In this document: piece by piece, positions 49,733 through 58,251 of the stretch
Layout: each line of letters starts with the position of its first letter
Numbering within the stretch: position 1 is the stretch's first letter
Assembly: GCF_029392855.1 (NCBI RefSeq)
Contig: NZ_CP113945.1
Span: 1 to 64,000, forward strand
Direction: 5' to 3'
Length of the DNA stretch: 64,000 nucleotides
DNA from: Lactobacillus sp. ESL0680
GTDB lineage: Bacteria > Bacillota > Bacilli > Lactobacillales > Lactobacillaceae
Notes under the pieces: model-generated
What the model was told of the DNA's origin: nothing
What the model saw: only the letters and a program-made list of their open reading frames with translations
Databases searched by the model: none
Program-made: the position numbers and the translations under genes

Positions 49733-51031
49733 ATGGTTTTAACATGGTGGTCGGCGCTGCTGGGATTGATCTTAGCAATTATTTTAATACTAAAAAAATT
49801 AAATCCCGTTTATTCGCTGATTTTGGGAGCAATCTTTGCTTGTCTGATAGGCGGGGCTAATTTAACACAAACGATTAATATTCTAGTTGCCGGCGGTCAA
49901 AGTGTGATCGGAACAATTCTGCGGGTTTTGGCTGCAGGGATGTTAGCTGGTGTAATGATGGAATCTGGTGCAGCCAATATAATTGCTAAGACAATTGTGA
50001 ATAAGCTTGGCGATAAGTTGGCGATTTTTGCGCTAGCACTTGCAACAATGGTTATTACGGCTGTCGGGGTTTTTATTCCGGTGGCTGTTTTAATAGTTGC
50101 GCCAATTGCTTTGGAAGTAGGCAAGAGGATGCATATCTCTAAATTGGCGCTGTTAGTTGCATTATCTGGCGGTGGTAAGGCCGGAAACATTATTTCGCCC
50201 AATCCTAATACGATTGCGGCCGCAAAGGGCTTTAAAGTTGAATTAAGTCAATTAATGATTGCTGACTTTATTCCGGCAGTTGTTGCCCTCTTAGTTACGG
50301 TAATTGTTGCTAGTTTAATTAAAGGCAAGGGTGAATCCGTTAGTGATAAAGATTTAGAAGGTTTGGCTGCTGATAGTAATGATACAGCGTTGCCTTCTTT
50401 AGCTTCAGCGTTAGTCACCCCAATCTTGGCTATTTTGTTATTATTAATTAACCCAATAGGTTCAATCTGTAAGTTAACCTTTTTGACTAAAATAAACTTG
50501 GATGCAATGTATGTGCTGCCAATAGCCAGTATTATCGGTGCGCTTGCCATGAAGAAGGGCAAGAAGTTACGTGCCTATGCCCAAGCCGGAATTGGCCGAA
50601 TGACCGATGTTGTGTTAATTTTAATTGGCGCAGGGGCAATTGGGGCTACGATAACTAATTCAACCTTACCGCAATTAATTATTACGTTAATTAAGTCTTC
50701 AGGTATTTCAGGCGTCTTTTTGGCACCAATTTCGGGTATCTTAATGGCAGCTGCGTCTGCATCGACGTCTACTGGAGTTATTTTGGCAACCGGATCATTT
50801 ACGAAGGCGATTTTGGGCTTTGGGATTTCACCATTAGCTGGTGCCGCAATGGTTCATACAGGTGCAATTGTGATCGATCACTTGCCACAGGGTAATTATT
50901 TCCACGTCACTGCTAATGCAATGAACATGAATATTAAGGAACGTTCTAAGGCAATTGGTTATGAAACAATTGTTGGATTAAGTGCGACAATTGTTGCGAC
51001 GATGATGTATGGTTTTATGCATTTAATGTAG
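49733..51031 (+). CDS. GntP family gluconate/glycerate permease
   Basis: A 432-residue permease with about 12 membrane helices. Family motifs are SGGGKAGNIISPNPNTIAAAKGF in the first half and AAASASTSTGVILATGSF with IDHLPQGNYFHVTA in the second. The ATG at 49733 has AAAGGAG 6 bases ahead; an in-frame TTG at 49694 has none. It is followed after 21 bases by glycerate kinase, so glycerate is the likely substrate rather than gluconate. Confidence 0.9.
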   Translation: MVLTWWSALLGLILAIILILKKLNPVYSLILGAIFACLIGGANLTQTINILVAGGQSVIGTILRVLAAGMLAGVMMESGAANIIAKTIVNKLGDKLAIFALALATMVITAVGVFIPVAVLIVAPIALEVGKRMHISKLALLVALSGGGKAGNIISPNPNTIAAAKGFKVELSQLMIADFIPAVVALLVTVIVASLIKGKGESVSDKDLEGLAADSNDTALPSLASALVTPILAILLLLINPIGSICKLTFLTKINLDAMYVLPIASIIGALAMKKGKKLRAYAQAGIGRMTDVVLILIGAGAIGATITNSTLPQLIITLIKSSGISGVFLAPISGILMAAASASTSTGVILATGSFTKAILGFGISPLAGAAMVHTGAIVIDHLPQGNYFHVTANAMNMNIKERSKAIGYETIVGLSATIVATMMYGFMHLM

Positions 51032-51052
51032 TATTCAGAAAGGAATCTGATT

Positions 51053-52198
51053 GTGAAAATTGTAATTGCACCAGACTCATTTAAAGGGAGCTTAACGGCT
51101 AAGGAAGCTGCTCATGCAATTAAGCAGGGGATGCAGCCGATCTTGCCGGAAGCTGAATATACACTAGTACCGATGGCTGACGGCGGCGAGGGGACAGTAA
51201 GTGCCCTGACAGCGGCAACTGACGGCAAATTCATTCAAGAGCAAGTAACGGGGCCACTAGGACAAGAAGTCACGGCGACTTACGGCATTTTAGGAACTTC
51301 CAATACTGCTGTAATTGAAATGGCAGCTGCCAGTGGACTGCAATATGTGACAGAAGAGACGCATAATCCTCTGATTGCCACGACTTTTGGTACGGGACAG
51401 TTGATTATTAGTGCTCTTAATCAAGGCGCCAACCAAATTATTTTAGGCATTGGCGGTTCGGCAACTAATGATGGCGGTGCCGGAATGGCTCAAGCCCTCG
51501 GTTACCAACTGCTTGATAGTCAAGATTGTGAGCTTAGTTTTGGCGGCGGTCAGCTTGATAAGCTGGTTAAAATTGATACCAGTAAGGTTGATCCCAGACT
51601 CAAACAGGTAAAAATTCTAATTGCTTCAGATGTGACTAACCCGTTGGTGGGTCCAGATGGTGCCAGCCATATTTTTGGCCCGCAAAAAGGAGCGACTCCA
51701 GAGATGGTAGCTCAGTTGGACCGTAACCTTGACCACTATGCAGACGTAATTCAGCAAGACCTAGGCGTAGCAGTTAAGGATCTAGCCGGTGCTGGTGCTG
51801 CGGGCGGCTTAGGTGCCGGGCTAATTGCCTTTACCAATTCGACAATGGCTAAGGGGAGTGACATTGTCATTCAGTTTAGTGGCTTGAAAGAAAAGCTCCA
51901 GCAAGCCGATATCGTAATTACCGGTGAAGGTGGGATTGACTATCAGACACAGTTTGGTAAAACACCTTATGGTGTTGCCCTTGCTGCTAAAGAAGTTGCA
52001 CCTACTGCCTTGGTCTTGGCACTTGCCGGTAATATTGGTGAGGATGTGAGTGCCTTGTACAAAAATGGCATAATTGACGCGATTTTCGCAACACCGATTG
52101 GGGCTGAGGCACTGCCAGAGGCAATTGCCAATGCCGAGCATGATGTGGCGATTACCGCTGAAAACGTTGCACGTTTAATTAAGGTCTTGCGTAAATAA
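51053..52198 (+). CDS. glycerate kinase
   Basis: A 381-residue kinase of the GlxK/GarK family that phosphorylates D-glycerate to 2-phosphoglycerate or 3-phosphoglycerate, feeding glycolysis. Motifs: KIVIAPDSFKGSLTAKEAA at the start, MADGGEGTVSALTAAT, GIGGSATNDGGAGMAQALG (nucleotide-binding) and the C-terminal VITGEGGIDYQTQFGKTPYG. GTG start after AGAAAGGAATCTGATT. It forms a two-gene uptake-and-activation operon with the GntP permease, closed by a terminator. Confidence 0.94.
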   Translation: MKIVIAPDSFKGSLTAKEAAHAIKQGMQPILPEAEYTLVPMADGGEGTVSALTAATDGKFIQEQVTGPLGQEVTATYGILGTSNTAVIEMAAASGLQYVTEETHNPLIATTFGTGQLIISALNQGANQIILGIGGSATNDGGAGMAQALGYQLLDSQDCELSFGGGQLDKLVKIDTSKVDPRLKQVKILIASDVTNPLVGPDGASHIFGPQKGATPEMVAQLDRNLDHYADVIQQDLGVAVKDLAGAGAAGGLGAGLIAFTNSTMAKGSDIVIQFSGLKEKLQQADIVITGEGGIDYQTQFGKTPYGVALAAKEVAPTALVLALAGNIGEDVSALYKNGIIDAIFATPIGAEALPEAIANAEHDVAITAENVARLIKVLRK

Positions 52199-52208
52199 AA
52201 GAATAAAC

Positions 52209-52247
52209 AAAAAAAGCAGGTGTCTTTTAAGGACATCTGCTTTTTTA
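52209..52247. terminator. bidirectional terminator after glycerate kinase
   Basis: AAAAAAGCAGGTGTC/GGACATCTGCTTTTTT forms a strong stem between convergent genes. Confidence 0.9.
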
Positions 52248-52263
52248 TTGGGGTGGTAATTGA

Positions 52264-52494
52264 TTAGTCTTCGTATGTACCAACTTGGTTCAACTTAGCC
52301 AAAACGCTCTTACCGTGAGGTGATTGTGCAATCCCTTCGTCTAAAGCTTGACCAGCTGAAAAGCCGTGGTGTTCGCCGTTAGTCCAGTGTGAATTACCGG
52401 TTACATCGTAAACCTTACCGTCAATAGCAACGTAAGCTGGGTTGCCGTTTTTACCATCGTATTTTGCTAAAGTATCTTTTGTGAACTTCTCCAT
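52264..52494 (-). CDS. cytochrome-b5-like heme/steroid-binding domain protein
   Basis: A 76-residue single-domain protein: TLAKYDGKNGNPAYVAIDGKVYDVTGNSHW, then EHHGFSAGQALDEGIAQSPHG. This is the pattern of the short cytochrome-b5-like (MAPR-related) proteins of lactobacilli. No signal peptide. Several His residues could be heme or ligand contacts, but the classical HPGG motif is absent. ATG at 52494 with GGAAGGAG ahead; an upstream in-frame start at 52518 lacks a site. The physiological ligand is unknown. Confidence 0.82.
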   Translation of the reverse strand: MEKFTKDTLAKYDGKNGNPAYVAIDGKVYDVTGNSHWTNGEHHGFSAGQALDEGIAQSPHGKSVLAKLNQVGTYED

Positions 52495-52599
52495 TGAAGA
52501 ACACTCCTTCCATATCAATAATTATACCTTACTTTTAGTAACTACTATTATAATAATCCACCAAAATAAATAAGTCTATTTATATGCTTGCATATTCTT

Positions 52600-53463
52600 T
52601 TACTTGTTGCGCCAGCCGGCAATATCCCATGGGGTAAAAGTGTAATCCAACTTACGCTGATAAGCGTTTTCGTAGGCGGCAATTTTTTGTTGATAATCCT
52701 GTTTTAGCATGCGTTTGGAGTCAATGTTGGCACTAACGCTGGTATCAGGATAAATTGGGGGCAGCACGTGGACAATGTACTTAGTTTGCTCAAAATGAGG
52801 GTGGTCTTTTTCCAACTTTGGGAGAGTTTGAATCTCAATAAAGGTTGAAATAATCGGCACATTTTGCTTGGCAGCGAAGTAGTAGGCACCACGCTGCAAA
52901 GTCCGCGGTTTGCGGTAATTCCACCACATTTCCTGTTCAGGATAAATTAACACCCAATCATCTTGTGCTAGTGCATGATGTAAATGCTTGGGGAAGTCAT
53001 CGCTGATGTAGCTGGTACTTTGAACCAGCGGAATAGTCCCGACGTAGTTCATCAAGTAGCTTAGAATGCCGGGTAACTTTAAGTTGGTATCCTCAATTGC
53101 AATCGTTAAGTGGTGGTGGGTTTTATTCGCCAGGCGCTTAATTGGCAGTGAGTCAATTTGGTTGAAGTGGTTGGTTGTAATAATCGCTCCGCCGCGTGGC
53201 AAGTCACTTAAGTTATCAAGCCCCGTAAATGTGGTCGAAGCTGTTAAAACGCGTGCCAAGGTATTGAAAAAGGTGTGACCAACCTTATTATTCAGTTTGC
53301 CCTTTAAACTTTGTTGTTCCTGCCAAAATGCATTAACCAAATCTTTTCGTTCTTGCAATGACAGAACGGGGTCGCCAACCTCAACTTTAGCGTTCAAATC
53401 ACCAGTTTCAGTTGCCCGCTTGATATTTGCAATTACACGTTCGCGATCGTCTCCGATAATCAT
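52600..53463 (-). CDS. 1-acyl-glycerol-3-phosphate acyltransferase-like protein
   Basis: A 287-residue PlsC-fold acyltransferase. The catalytic HX4D motif is seen in TTNHFNQIDSLPI. IYPEQEMWWNYRKPRTLQRGAYYFA replaces the EGTR block, as in the lactobacillar subgroup. It is the last gene of a four-gene minus operon (acyltransferase, GT8, GT8, acyltransferase) and overlaps the preceding GT8 gene by 4 bases. Surface glycolipid synthesis is a reasonable inference from the company it keeps; the true acceptor is unknown. Confidence 0.85.
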   Translation of the reverse strand: MIIGDDRERVIANIKRATETGDLNAKVEVGDPVLSLQERKDLVNAFWQEQQSLKGKLNNKVGHTFFNTLARVLTASTTFTGLDNLSDLPRGGAIITTNHFNQIDSLPIKRLANKTHHHLTIAIEDTNLKLPGILSYLMNYVGTIPLVQSTSYISDDFPKHLHHALAQDDWVLIYPEQEMWWNYRKPRTLQRGAYYFAAKQNVPIISTFIEIQTLPKLEKDHPHFEQTKYIVHVLPPIYPDTSVSANIDSKRMLKQDYQQKIAAYENAYQRKLDYTFTPWDIAGWRNK

Positions 53464-54407
53464 AAAGTAACCGGTCCTTGTTTCTTAATTTGGGCCCAGT
53501 TTTGTGGGTCCTTAATGGTTTTATCTTCCTTAGAGAGCATAAAGTTCAGTTTATTGCGGTCTTGTTCACGCTCTTGATCGGTGTAATTATCAAGGCCCGC
53601 TTTAAGTTCATCATAAAACTTAGTCTCTTTGGCATTATCCCAGAAATATTGCGCATATTGAACATCAGCGAAATGCCACGGCTTAAAGAATAAGTTATAG
53701 TGAATGATCCCTGGTTGCGCGATTGCTTCTGTGTTCTCATTAGGCATTGCGTCCCATTTAGGATCAAGGTAAAATATCCGGCCGTCGCAAATTTCATTAA
53801 GATAATCCTGATCGGTAGCAATACAGTCAAAATGATATTTGGTTAACAGGTCAGTAAAGTGCGCCACAAAGTGTTCGTCGCGAAATGCTTGGCAGTTAAG
53901 AACCAAGACGCCCGAATTGATGTACTTCTTCGGGTCAAGTGCCAAGACTTCCTTAATGTAGGTAATCATCTTAGGAACATATTGGATTGATGAATCCATG
54001 CAGGCGCCGAATAAGTTATTACCCAGCTCAGTTGCGTATAAGTTGGCAATATCTTCGTTGATGATGGTATCTGCATCAATATAGATTGCTTTGTCATATT
54101 GCGGGAAGAGGTCCGGGATGTACAAGCGATAAAAGATTGACATGGTGAAGAAGTCGGCCTTGAGGTAATTTTCAGGGCGATTTTCAATTGCTTCAACAAC
54201 TTGTTCATCAATTGTATAAAACTTGATGTGAACGTTGTCGCTGCCAAAGGCTGCTAGGTTCTTTTTGTGTTCCTCAGTTAAATCTTGATTTAAAAAATAA
54301 ACGGTGTAATCATTAGCTGGATTAGCATGTTTAACTAAAGAGTTAAGCGACACCGCCACGTATTTTGTATAGTCATCGCTGATTGAATAAAAAACTGGAA
54401 TTGTCAT
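53460..54407 (-). CDS. glycosyltransferase family 8 protein
   Basis: A 315-residue retaining glycosyltransferase with the GT-A fold. The metal-binding DxD motif is in KAIYIDADTIINEDIANLY. YINSGVLVLNCQAFRD and IATDQDYLNEI are further GT8 motifs, and GIIHYNLFFKPW carries the C-terminal metal His. It uses a UDP-sugar donor. ATG after GGAGAGAAATTT. It overlaps the downstream acyltransferase by 4 bases and follows another GT8 after 20 bases. Confidence 0.92.
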   Translation of the reverse strand: MTIPVFYSISDDYTKYVAVSLNSLVKHANPANDYTVYFLNQDLTEEHKKNLAAFGSDNVHIKFYTIDEQVVEAIENRPENYLKADFFTMSIFYRLYIPDLFPQYDKAIYIDADTIINEDIANLYATELGNNLFGACMDSSIQYVPKMITYIKEVLALDPKKYINSGVLVLNCQAFRDEHFVAHFTDLLTKYHFDCIATDQDYLNEICDGRIFYLDPKWDAMPNENTEAIAQPGIIHYNLFFKPWHFADVQYAQYFWDNAKETKFYDELKAGLDNYTDQEREQDRNKLNFMLSKEDKTIKDPQNWAQIKKQGPVTL

Positions 54408-54427
54408 AAATTTCTCTCCAATAAAAA

Positions 54428-55267
54428 TTAATTTTGATCTAGATTACCCTTTAATTCTAGGTAACGGTTCAAAATGTCATCGTATTCATGCAGTTTCAGG
54501 ACCTGATGGACCCGCTCAACTTCCCAAGGCTTAACTGTTTGCGTATGAAACAGTGGGAAAAAGCGGAAACTGGTAGTGAAATGCTGGATGACTGTGTCAG
54601 ATTTTAATTTGTACTGCTCATTATAACGCCGCGGCGCAATTTTTTTGTGTTGGGCGAAATGATTAAGGGCAGATTGGTCAGGCATAAAAACATTTTTCGT
54701 TTGTAATAAGTGACGTACACGGGCAAAGAGCCGGGTTTGCTTAATTTTGGTCATATTTAGCAGTAAGACACCGGAATTAACATAGTCAAACACGGTATGT
54801 TCGTGCAGATTATGGAAGAAAAACCGCCCCCAATAATCTAACACCCCAATAAATTCAGTATCGGTCAGGTCTTGGTCATAAAAGTGCTCTAAACTGCGTC
54901 GCACAATGACGTCAGCGTCGAGGTATAAAATCTTATCCGGCAATTGCGGAATTTCATCGGCAAATAGCCGCAGCATTGCGTAGGGCGTAAAGTGCGTCCC
55001 CATATTAGCCAGCGGCGGTTCTTTAGCGAATAATCCCGTACAGTCAATTAATTTTAGGGTGTTCTGGGGATTTTGCTGAAGCAAGAGCGAGCTGAGATAA
55101 TCTGCGGCATGCTTGGAAAAGGGCTGAAACTTCTTTTTATAATTTTGCGTGTACATAGTTAAAATATAAATATGTAACTCTTTAGCGCCAGCATTTTTTA
55201 ATAATGATAATGTGGCAATTAAAATTCCATCTTCGGCATGATGGTCACCGCAAAAAAGTATATTCAT
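54428..55267 (-). CDS. glycosyltransferase family 8 protein
   Basis: A 279-residue GT8 enzyme: NILFCGDHHAEDGILIATLSLL at the start, KILYLDADVIVRRSLEHFYD with DxD, DYVNSGVLLLNMTKIKQ and DQSALNHFAQHKK. The C-terminal VIQHFTTSFRFFPLFHTQTVKPW has the metal-binding His. It is second in the four-gene minus operon and only distantly like the neighbouring GT8, so the two probably add different sugars. AGGAGTTGCCTC precedes the ATG. Confidence 0.9.
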   Translation of the reverse strand: MNILFCGDHHAEDGILIATLSLLKNAGAKELHIYILTMYTQNYKKKFQPFSKHAADYLSSLLLQQNPQNTLKLIDCTGLFAKEPPLANMGTHFTPYAMLRLFADEIPQLPDKILYLDADVIVRRSLEHFYDQDLTDTEFIGVLDYWGRFFFHNLHEHTVFDYVNSGVLLLNMTKIKQTRLFARVRHLLQTKNVFMPDQSALNHFAQHKKIAPRRYNEQYKLKSDTVIQHFTTSFRFFPLFHTQTVKPWEVERVHQVLKLHEYDDILNRYLELKGNLDQN

Positions 55268-55279
55268 TGAGGCAACTCC

Positions 55280-55912
55280 TTAATTTGTTTTTTGATAGGT
55301 ACAATAGTCATAATTACTCAATTTTGCCCGCTCTTGCATTGCCGCCACAATTTGGTCGTGCAATTTTTGCTGGGCGTGCTTGTTATCTAGATTGGGGTCT
55401 GGATAAAAGGGTCCGTCAAGATAAACGATAATTTGCGGGTGCTTGCCTTGTTTGCCTGATTTTGGCTGCTGGTAAGTCGTCGTCATCGCGTAGCTGGGCG
55501 TATTGAGCTTGATAGGAAAATGCATGCTGGTCGCTGAAAAGGGCCGAATTTGTGTGTAGTAGGGCCAAACATGCGCTTCCGGATAAATAACGATTGTTTT
55601 TTGTTTAGCAATTAGTGTAGTAATTGCACTAATTAATTTACTTGCCTCTTTGAGGTTATGCCCAACAGGCAAGCCGAAATAGGGCAAGACAAGTTTACCC
55701 AAGATGGGGATGCCCCAGTTGGCTTGAGAAGCAATTGCATAGTAGTCACTTGCTGGGATAACTGCTAACGGCATAACGACATCGCCGAAAGCTTGGGTAT
55801 GATTAGCGTAAATAAATTGTCCCTGATTTTGGCTGGCAGTCAGTTTTTCTTTGCCAACTAGCTGAACCTTAAGTATTAATTTTAAATAAATAAAACTAAC
55901 AAGATTTGCCAA
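55280..55912 (-). CDS. lysophospholipid acyltransferase-like protein, start codon unclear
   Basis: PlsC-fold acyltransferase with FIYANHTQAFGDVVMPLA (catalytic His) and IYPEAHVWPYYTQIRPF. The first standard start is TTG at 55912, giving 210 residues. However, the frame stays open to 56065 and encodes a plausible extension, KRKYYYHNLTDDV and YDILPTTTSDKLWSRAIRPL. With it the protein would reach about 256 residues, near the usual length. A ribosome site AAGAAGG precedes codon GTT at 56050-56048, suggesting a mutated ATG or GTG start. First gene of the GT8/acyltransferase operon. Confidence 0.75.
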   Translation of the reverse strand: MANLVSFIYLKLILKVQLVGKEKLTASQNQGQFIYANHTQAFGDVVMPLAVIPASDYYAIASQANWGIPILGKLVLPYFGLPVGHNLKEASKLISAITTLIAKQKTIVIYPEAHVWPYYTQIRPFSATSMHFPIKLNTPSYAMTTTYQQPKSGKQGKHPQIIVYLDGPFYPDPNLDNKHAQQKLHDQIVAAMQERAKLSNYDYCTYQKTN

Positions 55913-56159
55913 GGGGCGGATGGCTCGTGACCATAATTTGTCGCTGGTTGTTGTTGGTAAGATGTCATAGTCATCAGGCAGCTGATAATCTTGCTCGCTG
56001 CTAGCAACAACGTCATCGGTTAAATTATGATAATAATATTTGCGTTTAACAGTAAAACCCTTCTTTCAAGAATGTTATTATGTAATTTTATCATGAATTT
56101 TATAATATGAAAAAGATTGTAAGGAAGTTTGCATCGGGTTATTAATTATTTTAAGCAAA

Positions 56160-56197
56160 CAAAAGACAGTATCTGCACTAGGTACTGTCTTTTGTTT
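56160..56197. terminator. bidirectional terminator
   Basis: AAAAGACAGTA-TCTGCACTAGG-TACTGTCTTTT with T run on + and A run ahead. It ends the DUF4097 gene on minus. Confidence 0.85.
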
Positions 56198-57277
56198 TTA
56201 GTAAATAATAATATCTCCGTCGGTTGATGCCATTCGTAAAGTATCATTTGAGCCAATCGTATTTGACAGCTTGTTGCCGACGCTGGATTTATGGTACATA
56301 ATCGTGCCATGTTTTGACGATAGATGATAATTCATGTCGTGTGCCAATTGCTTTAAGAACAGGTCGCCAGCAGTTGAACTAACGATATTGTTGTTCGTTA
56401 ATTGACTGCGTTCAATTTTAACGTCGCCATTTTTGGAATTAAGCTTTAACGTTAAGTTGCACTGGGTAAAATTGGCATTGCCGTTTAAGGTTTGCATGAT
56501 AAATTGCTTGCAGGCACTACGCTTGCAGGTAATATCGCCGTTACATGATCGCAATGATGTGGCCGCGATGTTAACCTGGATCATTTGGACGTTACCGTTT
56601 TGGGAATTGAGGGTTAAATCCTGAGTAAGGATGACATCATTGAATAAAGTATTGCCGTTGTCCTGCTGCAGGGTGATTGACTGCAGCTTGATATTTTGCA
56701 AGATAATGTTGCCGTTGGTGCTATGACCGCTAATTGTCGTAAGCGGGCAGTTACTTGGGACAATAATTTCAATGTGACTAGTTGCTGTTCGCCAATTAAT
56801 CACAATTAAGCTTTTGCCTTTTTGCGGAGGCTGCTCACTGATGAGTAGCGTTTGCTCGTCATTTTTAACTTTAATCGGTCTGCTGGTATAATCTGTGATT
56901 AAAACTTTAAATTCCTTACCGGAATGAATATACACATCTGCATTGCGCAAGGTGAGCTTAATCTTGGTGAATTTATCAGGAATAATTGTTCGTTTACGTG
57001 AAGGATTTTTTTCCACATGAAATCCGCGCACGTAATTGTCACTAGCAGATTTTGAGATTGTCGAATGAGCAACTGTGATTTTTTGGTAGTCAGTGCAGAC
57101 GTCGCGGGCTAATTCTGCGGGGGTACCAAGCTCTTTTTCGATTTCTTCTTTTGCTTGAAAATCGCCGCTGATTAAAAAGTCACGGTAAAACGCCAGGGTA
57201 GCTTGTTGCTGCTCGGGGGATAAATCTGTTAATTCACGTGTTAAATTTTTAATATAATCATCAATTATTTGCGTCAT
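56198..57277 (-). CDS. DUF4097 beta-strand repeat protein with HAAS-like N-terminus
   Basis: A 359-residue protein. Residues 1-75 are helical (IDDYIKNLTRELTDLSPEQQQATLAFYRDF, KEEIEKELGTPAELARDV), matching the HAAS/DUF1700 signalling segment. The rest is a right-handed beta-solenoid of DUF4097 type, with repeated GNxxxxxVxLxxxxLxxxNG units (for example SNGNIILQNIKLQSITLQQDNG). No membrane segment. ATG at 57277 with GGAAGA ahead. Such proteins are thought to work with PspC/PadR envelope-stress systems; no partner is nearby. Confidence 0.82.
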   Translation of the reverse strand: MTQIIDDYIKNLTRELTDLSPEQQQATLAFYRDFLISGDFQAKEEIEKELGTPAELARDVCTDYQKITVAHSTISKSASDNYVRGFHVEKNPSRKRTIIPDKFTKIKLTLRNADVYIHSGKEFKVLITDYTSRPIKVKNDEQTLLISEQPPQKGKSLIVINWRTATSHIEIIVPSNCPLTTISGHSTNGNIILQNIKLQSITLQQDNGNTLFNDVILTQDLTLNSQNGNVQMIQVNIAATSLRSCNGDITCKRSACKQFIMQTLNGNANFTQCNLTLKLNSKNGDVKIERSQLTNNNIVSSTAGDLFLKQLAHDMNYHLSSKHGTIMYHKSSVGNKLSNTIGSNDTLRMASTDGDIIIY

Positions 57278-57468
57278 GACTATTCTTCCACATATCAAAT
57301 CAATATTAAATTAAAATTATTTCTGCATCTATTATAGCCTTTTAGTTTATTAAATGATGATTTAAACAGCTATAAATTTTATGATATTTTTATTTAAATA
57401 TTGTGATGTTGGTGCTTTTTAAGCTTATAATTAAATTCATCAGGTTAAATAACATTGAGGTACGAAAA

Positions 57469-58131
57469 ATGAAAGTAACAACTTTTAAGAAAAATAGGTT
57501 AATCTTACTAATTACGGCAATAACCTTGTTGGGCTTTGGCAGTATGGCGGTAAATACTACCAGTGTTAATGCTGACAGTGCGAATTCTAATACCACTGAC
57601 TTTTCTGGCTTGTGGAGCGGACAAGATGGGCAATGTGATTGGTCTTACGATATTGTAACTAGGACTTTAACAATTAGTTCAAGCAGTCGCGGGTCACAGT
57701 TAAGTACTAAAGTTTTGAGTGGGCAGATAAGTGGTCTTATTCCTTGGAGTGGTTGGATTGAACACATAAATTTTGCTACACCAGTTAGCTTGGCAATTAA
57801 TTCTGGGGGTAAATTTAGTTATCTGTATAATTTAAAAACGATTGATAATTTTAACCTTGTTGATACTAGTAGAGTTGTCAATATGGCCGAATTGTTTAGT
57901 GATGATGAAAACCTGTATAAGTTGGATTTAAGTAACCTTAATACCAGCAAGGCAGCCAACATGACTAATATGTTTAATAGTGATAAAAAGCTAACGCAAG
58001 TTGATCTGAGTAAGCTTGATACTAGTCACGTGCCATCTGCTAAGAAAAAAGGAATGTTTGATAATTCGGGCTTAGTTCCGAATACAGATAGTGTCCAGCA
58101 CAGTAAAAGTGCTCATGCCGGTAAAAAATAA
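57469..58131 (+). CDS. secreted BspA-like leucine-rich-repeat protein
   Basis: A 220-residue exported protein: signal peptide 1-36 (LILLITAITLLGFGSMAV, cleavage near VNADS), then a BspA/DUF285 region FSGLWSGQDGQCDWSYDI and LRR units NMAELFSDDENLYKLDLSNLNTS and NMTNMFNSDKKLTQVDLSKLDTS. It ends soon after the second repeat with no SLAP, LPxTG or mucin-binding domain, so it is short for the family, which usually has several hundred more residues. ATG at 57469 with GAGG ahead. Confidence 0.82.
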   Translation: MKVTTFKKNRLILLITAITLLGFGSMAVNTTSVNADSANSNTTDFSGLWSGQDGQCDWSYDIVTRTLTISSSSRGSQLSTKVLSGQISGLIPWSGWIEHINFATPVSLAINSGGKFSYLYNLKTIDNFNLVDTSRVVNMAELFSDDENLYKLDLSNLNTSKAANMTNMFNSDKKLTQVDLSKLDTSHVPSAKKKGMFDNSGLVPNTDSVQHSKSAHAGKK

Positions 58132-58141
58132 AAAGGAAAAT

Positions 58142-58177
58142 AATAAGCTGCCCCTCATACTGGGACAGCTTATTAAA
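58142..58177 (+). terminator. terminator after the BspA-like gene
   Basis: AATAAGCTGCCCC/GGGACAGCTTATT, a hairpin with one bulge, 10 bases after the stop. Confidence 0.75.
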
Positions 58178-58186
58178 TTTCAACTT

Positions 58187-58230
58187 AGGACTAGCTTTTG
58201 ATATTTTGTCGGGAGACTAGTCTTTTTTAT
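58187..58230. terminator. second hairpin, related to 61426-61463
   Basis: GGACTAG pairs with CTAGTCT, followed by TTTTTAT. The loop TTTTGATATTTTGTCGGGAGA resembles the loop at 61436-61450 (TCTGATATTTTATCAGGG), so this may be a repeated terminator cassette of the accessory region. Confidence 0.5.
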
Positions 58231-58251
58231 TTTGCTTATTTCGTAATTGTT

